Assembly (NCBI RefSeq): GCF_030286555.1
Contig: NZ_JASVWF010000003.1
Span: 1-64,000, forward strand
Source: Actinomycetospora termitidis
GTDB lineage: Bacteria > Actinomycetota > Actinomycetes > Mycobacteriales > Pseudonocardiaceae
Direction: 5' to 3'
Length of the DNA: 64,000 bases
A program made the translations under genes and the position numbers. The notes beneath the pieces are model-generated. The model saw nothing but the letters and a program-made list of their open reading frames with translations. It had not been told where the DNA came from and did no database searches. Of the stretch, positions 52,522 through 63,000 are shown piece after piece; positions within the stretch are counted from its first letter, which is position 1; each line of letters opens with the position of its first letter.

Positions 52522-53300
52522 CAGCGGCCCAGGAACTGGGCCTTGCCGGGCCCGTTCTCGACGAAGCTGCGCATGCCGATGACCTGGTCCTCGGTGCCGA
52601 ACAGCGCGGCGAAGACCTCGGACTCGAAGTCCAGCCCGTCGCGCAGGTCCATGCCGAGCCCGCGGTCGATCGCGTTCTTGGCCGCCGCGAGCGCGCGCGT
52701 CGGGCCGTTGGCGAACTGCTCGGCCCACGCCCGCGCCCGGGTGTAGACCTCGTCCGGCGCGACGACCTCGTCGACGATCCCCAGCTCCAGCGCCTCCGGC
52801 ATCTTCACGAAGCGCCCGGAGAAGATCAGGTCCTTGGCCTTCGCGGGGCCGATCAGCCGCGCGAGACGCTGCGTCCCGCCGCCGCCCGGGATGATGCCGA
52901 GCAGGATCTCCGGCAGGCCGACGGTGGCGTTGTCGCCCGCGATCCGCCGGTCGCACGAGAGCGCGATCTCGAACCCTCCGCCGAGCGCGTAGCCGGTCAG
53001 CGCGCACACCGTGGGCTTCGGGATCTCGGAGACCGCGCCGAAGCCGTGCGAGAGCTCGCGCGAGCGGGCCGCCATCTGGGCGTAGGTGAGGTCGGCCATC
53101 TCCTTGACGTCCGCGCCGGCCGCGAGGACCTTCTCGCCGCCGTAGACGATCACGGCGCGCACGTCCTCGCGCTGGGCCGCCTCGGAGGCGACCTGCGCCA
53201 GCTCGACGTTGACCTGCCGGTTCACCGCGTTCATCGGCGGGCGGTCCAGGCGGATGGTGCCGATGCCGCCCTCGACCTCGAGGCGCACGAACTCCGTCAC
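52521..53300 (-). CDS. Enoyl-CoA hydratase/isomerase (EchA17-like)
   Basis: A 259-residue crotonase-fold enzyme: IGTIRLDRPPMNAVNRQVNV, AVIVYGGEKVLAAGADVKEM (oxyanion-hole AGADVKEM), ALTGYALGGGFEIALSCDRR IAGDNATVGLPEILLGIIPG GGGTQRLARLIG with the two catalytic Glu positions. It hydrates 2-enoyl-CoA in fatty acid oxidation. GTG at 53300. Coupled to the downstream methyltransferase; counterpart of Rv3039c. Confidence 0.92.
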   Translation of the reverse strand: MTEFVRLEVEGGIGTIRLDRPPMNAVNRQVNVELAQVASEAAQREDVRAVIVYGGEKVLAAGADVKEMADLTYAQMAARSRELSHGFGAVSEIPKPTVCALTGYALGGGFEIALSCDRRIAGDNATVGLPEILLGIIPGGGGTQRLARLIGPAKAKDLIFSGRFVKMPEALELGIVDEVVAPDEVYTRARAWAEQFANGPTRALAAAKNAIDRGLGMDLRDGLDFESEVFAALFGTEDQVIGMRSFVENGPGKAQFLGR

Positions 53301-53333
53301 GTCACAGCTCCTTTGATCGAGTTCCGCCGGAGA

Positions 53334-54158
53334 CTAGCGCCGGTAGGCGGTGAACCGACCGCGCCGGCTCAGCAGCTCCAGCGGCTGGTCGAACGCGGCC
53401 GACAGGTTCTCCGAGGTCATCACGTCGTCGAGCAGGCCCTGCGCGACGATCCCACCCTCGCGCAGCAGCATCCCGTGCGTGAAGCCGGGCGGGATCTCCT
53501 CGACGTGGTGGGTGACCATCACCATCGTCGGACCGTCCGGGTCGGCGGCCAGCGCGGTCAGCCCGGCCACCAGGTCCTCCCGGCCGCCGAGGTCGAGCCC
53601 GGACGCCGGCTCGTCGAGCAGCAGCAGCTCCGGGTCGGTCATCAGGGCCCGGGCCAGCATGGTGCGCTGCCGCTCGCCGGACGAGAGCGTGCCGAAGGTC
53701 CGGTCGGCGAGCGGCAGGGCGCCGAGCACCTCGAGCATCGCCTCCGCGCGCCCGTCGTCGACCTCCTCGTACGACTCCCGCCACGTCCCGAGCACGCCGT
53801 AGCCGGCGCTGCGGACCACGTCGCGCACCGTCTCGTCGGACGGCACCCGGCCGGACAGCGCGGCCGACGCCAGCCCGATCCGTTCCCGCAGCTCGAACAC
53901 GTTCACCCGGCCCATGCGCTCGCCGAGCAGGTCCACGGTGCCCACGGTGGGGTGCATCTCCGCGGCGGCCAGGCGCAGCAGCGTGGTCTTGCCGGCGCCG
54001 TTCGGGCCGATCACCACCCAGCGCTCGTCGACCTCGACGGTCCAGTCGATCCCCGTGACCAGCGTGTTCCCGTTGCGGCGCACCGAGACCCCGCGCAGGC
54101 GCACGATCTCGTCGGCGTGCGGGCGGTCGTCGGTGGCAGGGAACGGGGCGGCGCTCAC
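53334..54158 (-). CDS. ABC transporter ATP-binding protein (Rv3041c-like)
   Basis: A 274-residue ModF/YfmF-type ATPase: Walker A WVVIGPNGAGKTTLLRLAAA, Q-loop region RVNVFELRERIGLASAALSG, signature FGTLSSGERQRTMLARALMT, Walker B ELLLLDEPASGLDLGGREDL and switch TMVMVTHHVEEIPPGFTHGM. No permease gene is adjacent, as in M. tuberculosis, so it may be a soluble ABC protein. GTG at 54158 has GGAGAGG nine bases upstream; ATG at 54167 and 54221 are alternatives. Confidence 0.85.
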   Translation of the reverse strand: MSAAPFPATDDRPHADEIVRLRGVSVRRNGNTLVTGIDWTVEVDERWVVIGPNGAGKTTLLRLAAAEMHPTVGTVDLLGERMGRVNVFELRERIGLASAALSGRVPSDETVRDVVRSAGYGVLGTWRESYEEVDDGRAEAMLEVLGALPLADRTFGTLSSGERQRTMLARALMTDPELLLLDEPASGLDLGGREDLVAGLTALAADPDGPTMVMVTHHVEEIPPGFTHGMLLREGGIVAQGLLDDVMTSENLSAAFDQPLELLSRRGRFTAYRR

Positions 54159-54232
54159 AGTGGCCATCCTCTCCGATCCGATCCGGGCGAACATGGCTGG
54201 GGACGGGTCCTGTTCGGGCACGATCGCCCCTC

Positions 54233-56275
54233 ATGCGCGCAGGAGCAGAGCGGGGCGTCCGACTCGACGGGAGCGGCACGCTCTCCGTCGCCGTCCCCGC
54301 CACCACCACCGCCGAGGCCGTCGAGGTGTGCCTGCTGGACGGCACGTGGGAGTCCGGACGGCGGGTGGAGCTCGTTCCCGACGACGACGGCTGGTGGCGC
54401 GGGCAGGTCCCGGACGTGGCGCCCGGCACCGGCTACGGCCTGCGGGTCCACGGGCCGTGGTCCCCCGCGAAGGGCCTGCGCACCAACCCCGCGAAGCTGC
54501 TCGTGGACCCGTGGGCACGCCGCGTCGACGGCCGCTTCACCTCGCTGGCCGCCGCCCTGCCCTACGCCGACGACGACGCCTTCTCGACGTCCGCGTCGAC
54601 GACCGACTCGGCCGGCTCGGTCCCCTACGCGCTGGTGCCGGAGCCCGCACCCGCCGTCGGGAAGGATCGTCCGGGCGTGCCGTGGCGGGACACGGTCGTC
54701 TACGAGACCCACGTGCGCGACCTCACGATGCGCCACCCCGAGGTGCCCGCCGACCTGCGGGGGACGTTCGCGGGGGTGGCGCACCCCGCGGTCGTCGAGC
54801 ACCTCACGCGGCTCGGGGTGACGACCGTCGAGCTGCTGCCGGTGTTCGCGAACGCCCCGGAGCCGTCGCTGATGGCGCGCGGGGCGCGCAACCACTGGGG
54901 CTACTCGACGCTGGCCTACCTCGCACCGGAACCGCGCTACGCGTCCGTGCGGGGACAGGAGATCGCCGAGTTCCGGGCGATGGTCGACGCCCTCCACGCC
55001 GCGGGGCTGGAGCTGGTGCTCGACGTGGTGTTCAACCACTCGTGCGAGGGCGGGGTGGACGGGCCGTCGCTGTCGTGGCGCGGGCTGGACGCGCCGTCCT
55101 GGTACCAGCTCGGTCCCGAGGGCCGCGACATCGACTTCACCGGCTGCGGCAACACCTTCGACGCCGGCTCGCCGCTGGTCGAGGCCCTCGTCCTGGACTG
55201 CCTGCGGTACTGGGTGACCGAGATGGGCGTCGACGGGTTCCGGTTCGACCTGGCGTCGACGCTGGGTCGGCCCGGCGGGTCCGGGTTCTCGCGCGACGCA
55301 CCGTTGCTGGCCGCGATGGCCGCGGACGACGTGCTGTCCGGCGTGAAGCTGGTCGCCGAGCCGTGGGACGCGACCGGCGAGGGCTACCAGGTCGGCGGCT
55401 TCGGGTGCCCGTGGGCGGAGTGGAACGGGCGCTACCGCGACGGGGTGCGCGACTTCTGGCGCGGCCACGGCCCGGTCTCGGAGATCGTGACGCGCCTGGC
55501 CGGCTCGTCGGACATCTACTGGCCGCGCCGTGGTCCGGCGGCCTCGGTGAACTTCGTGACGGCGCACGACGGCTTCACCCTGGCCGACCTGGTCTCCTAC
55601 GACCACAAGCACAACGAGGCCAACGGCGAGGACAACCGCGACGGCACCGACGACAACCGCTCCTGGAACGGCGGGGTGGAGGGACCGACCGACGACCCGG
55701 GGGTGCGGGCGGTGCGGGAGCGCCAGGTGCGGAACCTGCTCACCACGCTGGGCCTCTCCGCGGGCACCCCGATGCTCCTCGGCGGCGACGAGCTCGGGCA
55801 CACCCAGCACGGCAACAACAACGCCTACTGCCTCGACGACGAGACCTCGTGGCGGGACTGGTCCGGCCTCGGGTCGCTCGCCGACTTCACCGCCCGCGTG
55901 TTCGCGCTGCGCCGCGAGGTCTCCGAGCTTCGCCGCGGCGACTTCTTCTACGGCCACTCCGACCTGCCCGACGGCGAGGTCCCGGACATCGTGTGGCTCT
56001 CCGAGACCTCCCGCGAGCTCGGCGCCGAGGACTGGGGCCACCACCGCGAGACGCTGGTCGTGCGCGTGCGCTCGGCGTCGTCGGTGCTGCTGGTGCTGCA
56101 CGCCGGGGGTGGGGACGTCGACATCGAGCTGCCGGGGTGGCTGGGCGACACCGCGTGGACGCCGGCGCTGACCTCCGGGACCCCGGACGGCACGCCGTCG
56201 TCGGTGGAGCCGCTGCCCGCGGGTGCGTCGGTGACGGTCCCGCCGCACACGTTCCTGGTGTTCCGCTCGGTGTAG
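54233..56275 (+). CDS. glgX: Glycogen debranching enzyme GlgX
   Basis: A 680-residue GH13 isoamylase-type protein: N-terminal CBM48 (PGTGYGLRVHGPWSPAKGLR TNPAKLLVDPWAR), DTVVYETHVRDLTMRHPEVP, GLELVLDVVFNHSCEGG, nucleophile D339 in VDGFRFDLASTLGRPGGSGF, acid/base E376 in KLVAEPWDATGEGYQVGGFG, and D446 in NFVTAHDGFTLADLVSYDHK. It removes alpha-1,6 side chains from phosphorylase-limit glycogen, fitting glgP and glgE nearby. ATG at 54233. Confidence 0.94.
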   Translation: MRAGAERGVRLDGSGTLSVAVPATTTAEAVEVCLLDGTWESGRRVELVPDDDGWWRGQVPDVAPGTGYGLRVHGPWSPAKGLRTNPAKLLVDPWARRVDGRFTSLAAALPYADDDAFSTSASTTDSAGSVPYALVPEPAPAVGKDRPGVPWRDTVVYETHVRDLTMRHPEVPADLRGTFAGVAHPAVVEHLTRLGVTTVELLPVFANAPEPSLMARGARNHWGYSTLAYLAPEPRYASVRGQEIAEFRAMVDALHAAGLELVLDVVFNHSCEGGVDGPSLSWRGLDAPSWYQLGPEGRDIDFTGCGNTFDAGSPLVEALVLDCLRYWVTEMGVDGFRFDLASTLGRPGGSGFSRDAPLLAAMAADDVLSGVKLVAEPWDATGEGYQVGGFGCPWAEWNGRYRDGVRDFWRGHGPVSEIVTRLAGSSDIYWPRRGPAASVNFVTAHDGFTLADLVSYDHKHNEANGEDNRDGTDDNRSWNGGVEGPTDDPGVRAVRERQVRNLLTTLGLSAGTPMLLGGDELGHTQHGNNNAYCLDDETSWRDWSGLGSLADFTARVFALRREVSELRRGDFFYGHSDLPDGEVPDIVWLSETSRELGAEDWGHHRETLVVRVRSASSVLLVLHAGGGDVDIELPGWLGDTAWTPALTSGTPDGTPSSVEPLPAGASVTVPPHTFLVFRSV

Positions 56276-56285
56276 GCGCGGTCCA

Positions 56286-56337
56286 CCGTAGTGAGTGGCG
56301 CCGTGCAGCGACACGTGCGCGTGGTGCCACTGACGTC
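56286..56337. repeat. Hairpin repeat, left copy (inverted relative to right copy)
   Basis: Read on the minus strand it is GTCAGTGGCACCACGCGCAC followed by about 25 more bases that return as GCCACTCAC, forming a hairpin. The same sequence, about 80 percent identical over 45 bases by eye, occurs on the plus strand at 57311-57360. The two copies face each other around the DUF559 gene. The hairpin may also serve as glgX terminator. Confidence 0.7.
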
Positions 56338-57214
56338 AGGGGCGAGCGCGCTCGGCCAGCGCTTCGCGGACCGTGAGCACGAACTTCTCGGGGCGTTCCT
56401 TGAGCTCGTGCCAGTTCGTGCGGATCACCACCCAGCCGGCGAGCACGAGCGCGTTCTGCCGGTCGGAGTCGTGCAGGAAGGCGCGCAGGTCGCGGTGGTA
56501 GGCCCACCCGTCGACCTCGACGAGGATCCGTCGGTCGACGAAGGCGAGGTCGAGCAGGGCGGGTCCGTGCCGTGGGAGCACGACGCGGTGATCGGCGACC
56601 CACCCCGTGATGCCGGCGCGCCGCAGGGCTCGATGGGCCATCCGTTCGGCCTCCGACCGTGCGCCTCCCGCGGCCAGGGCGAGCAGCGCGGTGCAGACGG
56701 CGGCCCCGTAACGACGCCGGCTGCGACCGTGCACCTCCTGGAGCGCGTCGAGAGTCACCAGCCCCTTCTGCAGGACCCGGTCCATGAGCTTCGCCCCGGC
56801 GATCAGCCCCAGGGCGGCCACGGCGGCGAGGACGGTGGCGGCACGCTTGGTGACGAACAGCCCGTCGACGGCCACGCGATCCCCAGCAGGCACGGCCCGT
56901 CGGACCACCGTCACCCCGGGCCGCGGACGCGGTTGGTTCCGCTGGGCGACGGCGATCTCCACCTCGGTCGGAGCCACGTCCACCATGCGCCACCAGTAGG
57001 CGGCGGACCGGCCGACGAGCGTGGCGTCCGCGCCGAGGGACAGCATCGCGATCCGGATGCGTGCCCGGGGCGTCAACGGGTGGTCGGTCGTGCGCAGCAC
57101 GCCGTGCGCAGGGCGCTCCCACTCGCCGCGGCGGATCTTGCCGGCGATCGCCGCCCGCGTGTAGCCCGCCTGCTTCGCCTGCTCGACGGTCGCCACGCCG
57201 TCCTGGTCGCGCAT
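56336..57214 (-). CDS. AbiEi-like antitoxin domain fused to DUF559 nuclease-fold domain
   Basis: A 292-residue protein of a large actinobacterial family. N-terminal winged-helix of AbiEi type (GVATVEQAKQAGYTRAAIAG KIRRGEWERPAHGVLR), middle VVRRAVPAGDRVAVDGLFVT KRAATVLA, and a C-terminal DUF559/Vsr-like domain (ALLDLAFVDRRILVEVDGWA YHRDLRAFLHDSDRQNALVL AGWVVIRTNWHEL) with D and E-V-D nuclease-type residues. Possibly a defence or mobile-element protein. ATG at 57214 used; GTG at 57256 adds 14 residues. Flanked by hairpin repeats. Confidence 0.75.
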   Translation of the reverse strand: MRDQDGVATVEQAKQAGYTRAAIAGKIRRGEWERPAHGVLRTTDHPLTPRARIRIAMLSLGADATLVGRSAAYWWRMVDVAPTEVEIAVAQRNQPRPRPGVTVVRRAVPAGDRVAVDGLFVTKRAATVLAAVAALGLIAGAKLMDRVLQKGLVTLDALQEVHGRSRRRYGAAVCTALLALAAGGARSEAERMAHRALRRAGITGWVADHRVVLPRHGPALLDLAFVDRRILVEVDGWAYHRDLRAFLHDSDRQNALVLAGWVVIRTNWHELKERPEKFVLTVREALAERARP

Positions 57215-57310
57215 CTGCGCCCGCAGCGCAGCGGCGCCGACCTGACTGGTCCTCACACGGGAACCGACGCACACCGGCCCGCATCGGCTCCCAGTTCCTG
57301 GCCGGCGACC

Positions 57311-57360
57311 GATGTCAGTGGCACCGCGCGCACCTGCGGCAGCACCGTGCCACTGACTTC
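57311..57360. repeat. Hairpin repeat, right copy
   Basis: GTCAGTGGCAC (57314-57324) and GTGCCACTGAC (57347-57357) pair perfectly around a 22-base loop. Bases 57311-57360 match the reverse complement of 56286-56337 closely, including GTCAGTGGCACC and CGCGCAC. The rest of the gap 57215-57444 contains no gene. It might also act as glgP terminator (84 bases past its stop). Confidence 0.75.
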
Positions 57361-57444
57361 GCCGTGTCGGTGGGCCGCGGCGAGCAGGCGACCGGGTTGA
57401 CGACGGGCCCGACCAGCGCCGGGACCCGCCGTCGGGAAGGGGAC

Positions 57445-59976
57445 CTACGCCGGGAGGACGACCTTGCCCAGCTCGACCGGGGACGCGAGCAGCTCGTGCG
57501 CCGGCAGGACGCGGACGGTGTAGCCGAGCACGCCCGCGTGCGGGAGCGCCACCGTCGCCTCGAAGGTCTGCGTGTCCCCCGCCGAGCCGACCGTCGCCAT
57601 CGGCGACACGACCGCCCCGGAGAGCTCGTCGGACTCGTCGGCCCGGCCCACGACCGCCTGCACCAGCACGTCCGAGGCGGAGAGGCCACCCAGGTCCACC
57701 GTCGCGCGGACGGTCATCGGCGCGCCCAGCACCGGGGTGTCGGCCGCGCCGGAGACGTCGACCTCCGCCACGCGCACCGACGGCCACGCGGCGTCCAGGC
57801 GGGCCCGGAACTCGGCGAGTTCCTTGGCGCCGGCGAACGCGTCGGCGGCCACGCGGCGGGCGGCACGGGCCGCGGGCGTGTACCAGTCGGTGACGTAGTC
57901 GGTGACCATCCGCGAGGCCTGCACCTTCGGCGAGAGGGTCGCGAGGGTGTGCCGCACGAGAGCGGTCCAGCGGTCCGGGACGCCGTCGGCGCCGCGGTCG
58001 TAGAACAGCGGCGCGACCTGCGTGGACATCAGGTCGTACAGCGCCGCGGCCTCGATGTCGTCGCGGCGGTCGGGGTCGTCGACGCCGTCGGCGGTCGGGA
58101 TCGCCCAGCCGTTGCGGCCGTCGTAGAGCTCGTCCCACCAGCCGTCGCGCACGGACAGGTTGAGCCCGCCGTTGAGCGCCGACTTCATGCCCGAGGTCCC
58201 GCACGCCTCCAGCGGACGCAGCGGGTTGTTCAGCCACACGTCGCAGCCCCAGTAGAGGTACCGGGCCATCGACATGTCGTAGTCGGGCAGGAAGACGATC
58301 CGGTGCCGGACGGCAGGGTCGTCGGCGAACCGGACCATCTCCTGGATGAGCCGCTTGCCGGAGTCGTCGGCGGGGTGCGACTTCCCGGCGATCACGAGCT
58401 GCACCGGGCGCTCCGGGTCGAGCAGCATCGACCGCAGCCGCTCCTGGTCGCGCAGCATCAGGGTGAGCCGCTTGTAGGTCGGCACCCGGCGCGCGAAGCC
58501 GATGGTGAGGACGTTCGGGTCGAACACGCGCTCGGTCCAGCCGAGCTCGGGCTCCGAGGCGCCGCGGTCGAGCCAGGACGCGCGGACCCGCCGCCGGACC
58601 TCGGACACCAGGCGGGCCCGCAGCGTGCCGCGGACCTCCCAGAGCAGCGAGTCGGACACCCCGAACAGCTCGGGCCCCGCACCCGCGGCCGCCGCACCCG
58701 CCGTCAGGCCGACCATCTCGCGCGCGGTCCAGGTGGGGCCGTGCACGCCGTTGGTGACCGAGCCGATCGGCACCTCCGGCGCGTCGAACCCGCCCCACAG
58801 CGACGAGAACATGCCGCGGGAGACCTCGCCGTGCAGCTGCGAGACGCCGTTCGAGCGCTGGGCCAGGCGCAGCCCCATGTGCGCCATGTTGAACATGTCC
58901 GGGTCGGGCTCGCGGCCGAGCGCGAGCACCCGGTCGGTGGGGATGCCGGGCACCAGGTCGGCGGAGAAGTAGTGCTCGACGAGGCCGATCGGGAACCGGT
59001 CGATGCCCGCGGGCACCGGCGTGTGCGTGGTGAACACGGTGCCGGCGCGGACGGCCGCGAGGGCCTGGTCGACGTCGAGACCCGCCGTCGTGACCAGCTC
59101 GCGCATGCGCTCCAGGCCGAGGAAGCCCGCGTGGCCCTCGTTGGTGTGGAAGACCTCCGGCGCCGCGTGCCCGGTGACCCCGCAGTAGGCGCGGACCGCG
59201 CGCACCCCGCCGATCCCGACGAGGATCTCCTGCCGGATGCGGTGCTCGGAGTCGCCGCCGTAGAGCCGGTCGGTGATGTGGCGCAGGTCGGCGTCGTTGT
59301 CCTCGATGTCGGCGTCGAGCAGCAGCAGCGGCACGCGCCCGACCGACGCGACCCAGATGCGCGCCCGCAGCACCCGGCCCTCGGGCAGGGCGACGTGCAC
59401 CAGCAGCGGCGCACCGTCGGAGCCGGTGAGCAGGTGCAGCGGCAGGCCCTGCGGGTCGAGCGACGGGTACTGCTCCTGCTGCCAGCCGTCGAGCGAGAGC
59501 GACTGCCGGAAGTAGCCGGAGCGGTAGAGCAGGCCCACCGCGATCAGCGGCACGCCGAGGTCCGAGGCCGCCTTGAGGTGGTCCCCGGCGAGGATGCCGA
59601 GGCCGCCGGAGTAGTTCGGCAGCACCTCGGAGACGCCGAACTCCATCGAGAAGTAGCCGATGCCGGCGGGCAGGTCCTGACGGCCCTGGTACCAGCGCGG
59701 CTCGCTCAGGTAGGTCCGCAGGTCCTCGGAGACCTCGCGGACCCGCTCGACGAAGCGGTCGTCCGCGGCGAGCTCGGCCAGCCGGGCCGGGCCCACCTCG
59801 CCGAGCAGACGCACGGGGTCGCCGCCGGTCGAGCGCCAGGCCGCCTCGTCGACCGCCGCGAACAGGTCCTGCGTCGGACCGTGCCAGGTCCAGCGCAGGT
59901 TCGTCGCGAGGTCCTGGAGGGGCGCGAGCGCGGCCGGCAACTGGGCGCGGACGGAGAAACGACGCAGTGCTCTCAC
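57445..59976 (-). CDS. glgP: Alpha-glucan phosphorylase (GT35, DUF3417 type)
   Basis: An 843-residue phosphorylase with the DUF3417 N-terminus ([32 protein letters not shown]), [70 protein letters not shown] and the pyridoxal-phosphate lysine region [20 protein letters not shown]. It releases glucose-1-phosphate from alpha-glucans or uses maltose-1-phosphate-derived chains. GTG at 59976 chosen because mycobacterial GlgP starts MKALRRFTVRAHLP; an ATG at 60015 is also in frame. Divergent from glgE, as in mycobacteria. Confidence 0.93.
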   Translation of the reverse strand: MRALRRFSVRAQLPAALAPLQDLATNLRWTWHGPTQDLFAAVDEAAWRSTGGDPVRLLGEVGPARLAELAADDRFVERVREVSEDLRTYLSEPRWYQGRQDLPAGIGYFSMEFGVSEVLPNYSGGLGILAGDHLKAASDLGVPLIAVGLLYRSGYFRQSLSLDGWQQEQYPSLDPQGLPLHLLTGSDGAPLLVHVALPEGRVLRARIWVASVGRVPLLLLDADIEDNDADLRHITDRLYGGDSEHRIRQEILVGIGGVRAVRAYCGVTGHAAPEVFHTNEGHAGFLGLERMRELVTTAGLDVDQALAAVRAGTVFTTHTPVPAGIDRFPIGLVEHYFSADLVPGIPTDRVLALGREPDPDMFNMAHMGLRLAQRSNGVSQLHGEVSRGMFSSLWGGFDAPEVPIGSVTNGVHGPTWTAREMVGLTAGAAAAGAGPELFGVSDSLLWEVRGTLRARLVSEVRRRVRASWLDRGASEPELGWTERVFDPNVLTIGFARRVPTYKRLTLMLRDQERLRSMLLDPERPVQLVIAGKSHPADDSGKRLIQEMVRFADDPAVRHRIVFLPDYDMSMARYLYWGCDVWLNNPLRPLEACGTSGMKSALNGGLNLSVRDGWWDELYDGRNGWAIPTADGVDDPDRRDDIEAAALYDLMSTQVAPLFYDRGADGVPDRWTALVRHTLATLSPKVQASRMVTDYVTDWYTPAARAARRVAADAFAGAKELAEFRARLDAAWPSVRVAEVDVSGAADTPVLGAPMTVRATVDLGGLSASDVLVQAVVGRADESDELSGAVVSPMATVGSAGDTQTFEATVALPHAGVLGYTVRVLPAHELLASPVELGKVVLPA

Positions 59977-60058
59977 GGGGTGGAGCCTAGGCAAGACCTC
60001 CGGACGCGCCGTCATCGCCCGTCGCGGCTGGATCGATTCGCTGGCTACGCTGCGTCGC

Positions 60059-63000
60059 GTGAGCGTGCTGGGGAGATGGTGGCCGTCCGGACGACGGTCC
60101 GAGGGTGCTGACGACGAGGCCGGGACCGGCAGGCTCGACCTGCCCACCGAGGCGCAGGAGGACGCGGCGCCACCCCGCCGCAGCGAGCCCTGGAGCGGGC
60201 GGTTCCGGGCGATCGTCACCGGTCGACGTACCGGCGAGTTCCCCGTTCCCGACGCCGGGTCGGTGCCGGCCGAGGGGCCCCGCACCGGCTCCGACGGCGC
60301 GGCCGCCGCCGAGGACCTCCCGCCGCGCTACGACCCGCGCGAGCACCCGTCGCCCACCCGCCGGCCCTGGGGCTCGGCGGGCGAGGTCGAGCTCGGCCCG
60401 CCGCCGCCCCCGGACGCCCCGGTCGACCCCGGCACGCCGTCCGGCCCGATCCCGGCGCCCGGCCGGTCGGCCACCGTCGACCGGCTCCGACGGGGTCACG
60501 ACGGCGGGTCCCTCGAGGCCTCGATCGCCGGCGGTCCGACCGTCCCCTCCACGCCGGTGCCGGCGACCGCGCACCCCGGGTCCCCCGCCGCGCCCGCGTG
60601 GTCGCGCTCCACCCGCACCGGCGGCTTCCGGGCCGTCGTCCCGCCGTGGCGCCATCCGGTGGTCCCGCAGGCCGGGCCCGACGCCGACGAGGCGCCCACC
60701 GCGCTCACCCGGCGTCCCACCGAGCCGAGCGCATCGAAACCGGACGGTTCGGGTAGGGCGACGGACATGAGTTCGTCGCCCGCCGATCGGCCGACCACCG
60801 AGCACGGGGCGCCTCCCTTCGGCGTCCCCGGTCGCCACGCGCGCACCGACGCCCCGTCGGCCTCTCCCGCCGTGGGCCCGTCCGACGACCCGCTGACCTC
60901 GCCGACCGTGCCCGCCCCCCTCGACGACGAGCCGGTCACCTCCCCGGCCGCCGACGGCACCGGGCTCGACCTCGGCCGCCGCGACGCCGCCGACGAGCCC
61001 CTCGACGACCAACCCGTCACCTCCCCCGCCGCCGACGGGTCCGGACTCGACCTCGGCCGCCGCGACGCCGCCGACGAGCCCCTCGACGACCAACCCGTCA
61101 CCACTCCCGCGGCCGACGGGTCCGGGCTCGCCCTGGGCGCCGTCGCCTCCGGCGCCGCCCTGGGTGGCGCTGCCGCCTCCGGCGCTCCGGCGTCCGGCGC
61201 TGCTGCCTCCGCGGACGAGCCGGTGGCCGACGCCGAGTGGGCCCCGGTGGATCAGGGCGGGCCCGCCGAGAGTCACACCACGCAGGTCCCGGAGCCCGCC
61301 GAGCTGCCGGACGTCGCACTCGGCGAGGCCGACACCTCCGACACCTCCGACACCTCCGACACCTCCGAGGCGGCCGACCCCATCGAGGACACCCCCGCCG
61401 CCGAGGAGCCCGAGGTCGTCACGCCCACCGCGGCCGAGACCGACCCGGAGCCCACCCCCGACGAGGCGCCCGCCGCGACCGTCGGCCCGGCGCTCGCGCA
61501 GGCCGACCCCGTCCCCGCGCCGGCGCCCACGCGGACCCCCACCACCGGCGACCTCGCCGCCGAACGCGCCCGCCTCGCGCAGGGCCGGCTCGGCATCGAC
61601 GAGGTGACCCCCGAGGTGTCGGGCGGGCGGTTCCCGTCGAAGGCCGTCGTCGGCGAGGTCGTCCCGGTGACCGCCTCGGTCTGGCGCGAAGGTCACGACG
61701 CGATCGCCGCGACGCTGGTCTGGCAGCGCTGCGCCGACGTCGACCACGCGGACGCCGAGGCGGTGGCGACCGCGCCCGTCGTCGGGCACGAGCGCACTGC
61801 GCGCATGGCGAGCCTGGGCAAGGACACCGACCGCGCCGCCGGCAGCCTGGTCGCCGACGCGGAGGGCCTGTGGCGCTTCCGGGTCGACGCGTGGAGCGAC
61901 CCGTGGGCCACCTGGCGGCACGCCGTCGAGGTGAAGGTCGCGGCCGGTCAGGGCCCGGGCGAGCTCGCCAACGACCTGGAGTCCGGCGCCCGCGTGCTCG
62001 ACCGCGCCGCCGCGCAGATCGAGGACCGCACCGCCGTCGACGAGGTCGGTCACCAGCCGGCGTCCGAGGCCACCACGCCGCTGGAGATGCCGCCGTCGGT
62101 CACGTTCGCCGCGGAGCTGCGCGAGGCCGCCGCGTCCCTGCGCGACACGGAGCGCCCGCTGGTGGAGCGCCTGGCGAAGGCCCTCTCCGAGCCGGTGCAG
62201 CGGACGATGACCGAGCGCCCGGTCCGCGAGCTGATCACCCGCGGCGCCGACCACCACGTGCTCGTCGAGCGCCCGCGGGCCCTCGACGGTGCCTGGTACG
62301 AGTTCTTCCCTCGCTCCACCGGTGGCTGGGACGACGAGGGCCGCCCGGTCCACGGCACGTTCGCCACCGCCCGCTCCGAGCTCGAGCGCGCCGCCGCCAT
62401 GGGCTTCGACGTGGTCTACCTGCCGCCGATCCACCCGATCGGCACGGTCAACCGCAAGGGCCCGAACAACACGCTCACCCCCGGCCCGGACGACGTGGGG
62501 TCGCCCTGGGCGATCGGCTCCGCGGACGGCGGGCACGACGCGGTCCACCCGCAGCTGGGCACGATCGACGACTTCGACGCGTTCGTCGCGCGGGCGCACG
62601 AGCTGGGCCTCGAGGTCGCGCTCGACTTCGCCCTGCAGTGCGCGCCCGACCACCCGTGGGCCGCGACCCACCCGGAGTGGTTCACGGTGCGCCCGGACGG
62701 GACGATCGCGTACGCCGAGAACCCGCCGAAGAAGTACCAGGACATCTACCCGGTCAACTTCGACACCGACCCGGACGGCATCTACGCCGAGTCGCTGCGG
62801 GTGGTCCTCTACTGGCTCGCCCACGGCGTGCGGGTGTTCCGCGTGGACAACCCGCACACCAAGCCCGCCGACTTCTGGTCCTGGCTGATCGCCAAGGTCC
62901 ACGAGGTCGACCCGGGCGTGGTCTTCCTGGCCGAGGCGTTCACCCGCCCGGCGCGGCTGTTCGGCCTGGCCAAGGCCGGGTTCAGCCAGTCCTACACGTA

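Noticed and set aside
56291-57400. 369-codon plus-strand frame across the DUF559 gene
   Set aside because: Antisense shadow; the minus strand shows the AbiEi and DUF559 motifs.
57061-60111. Open frame of about 1000 codons opposite glgP
   Set aside because: Shadow of glgP; no recognisable domains.
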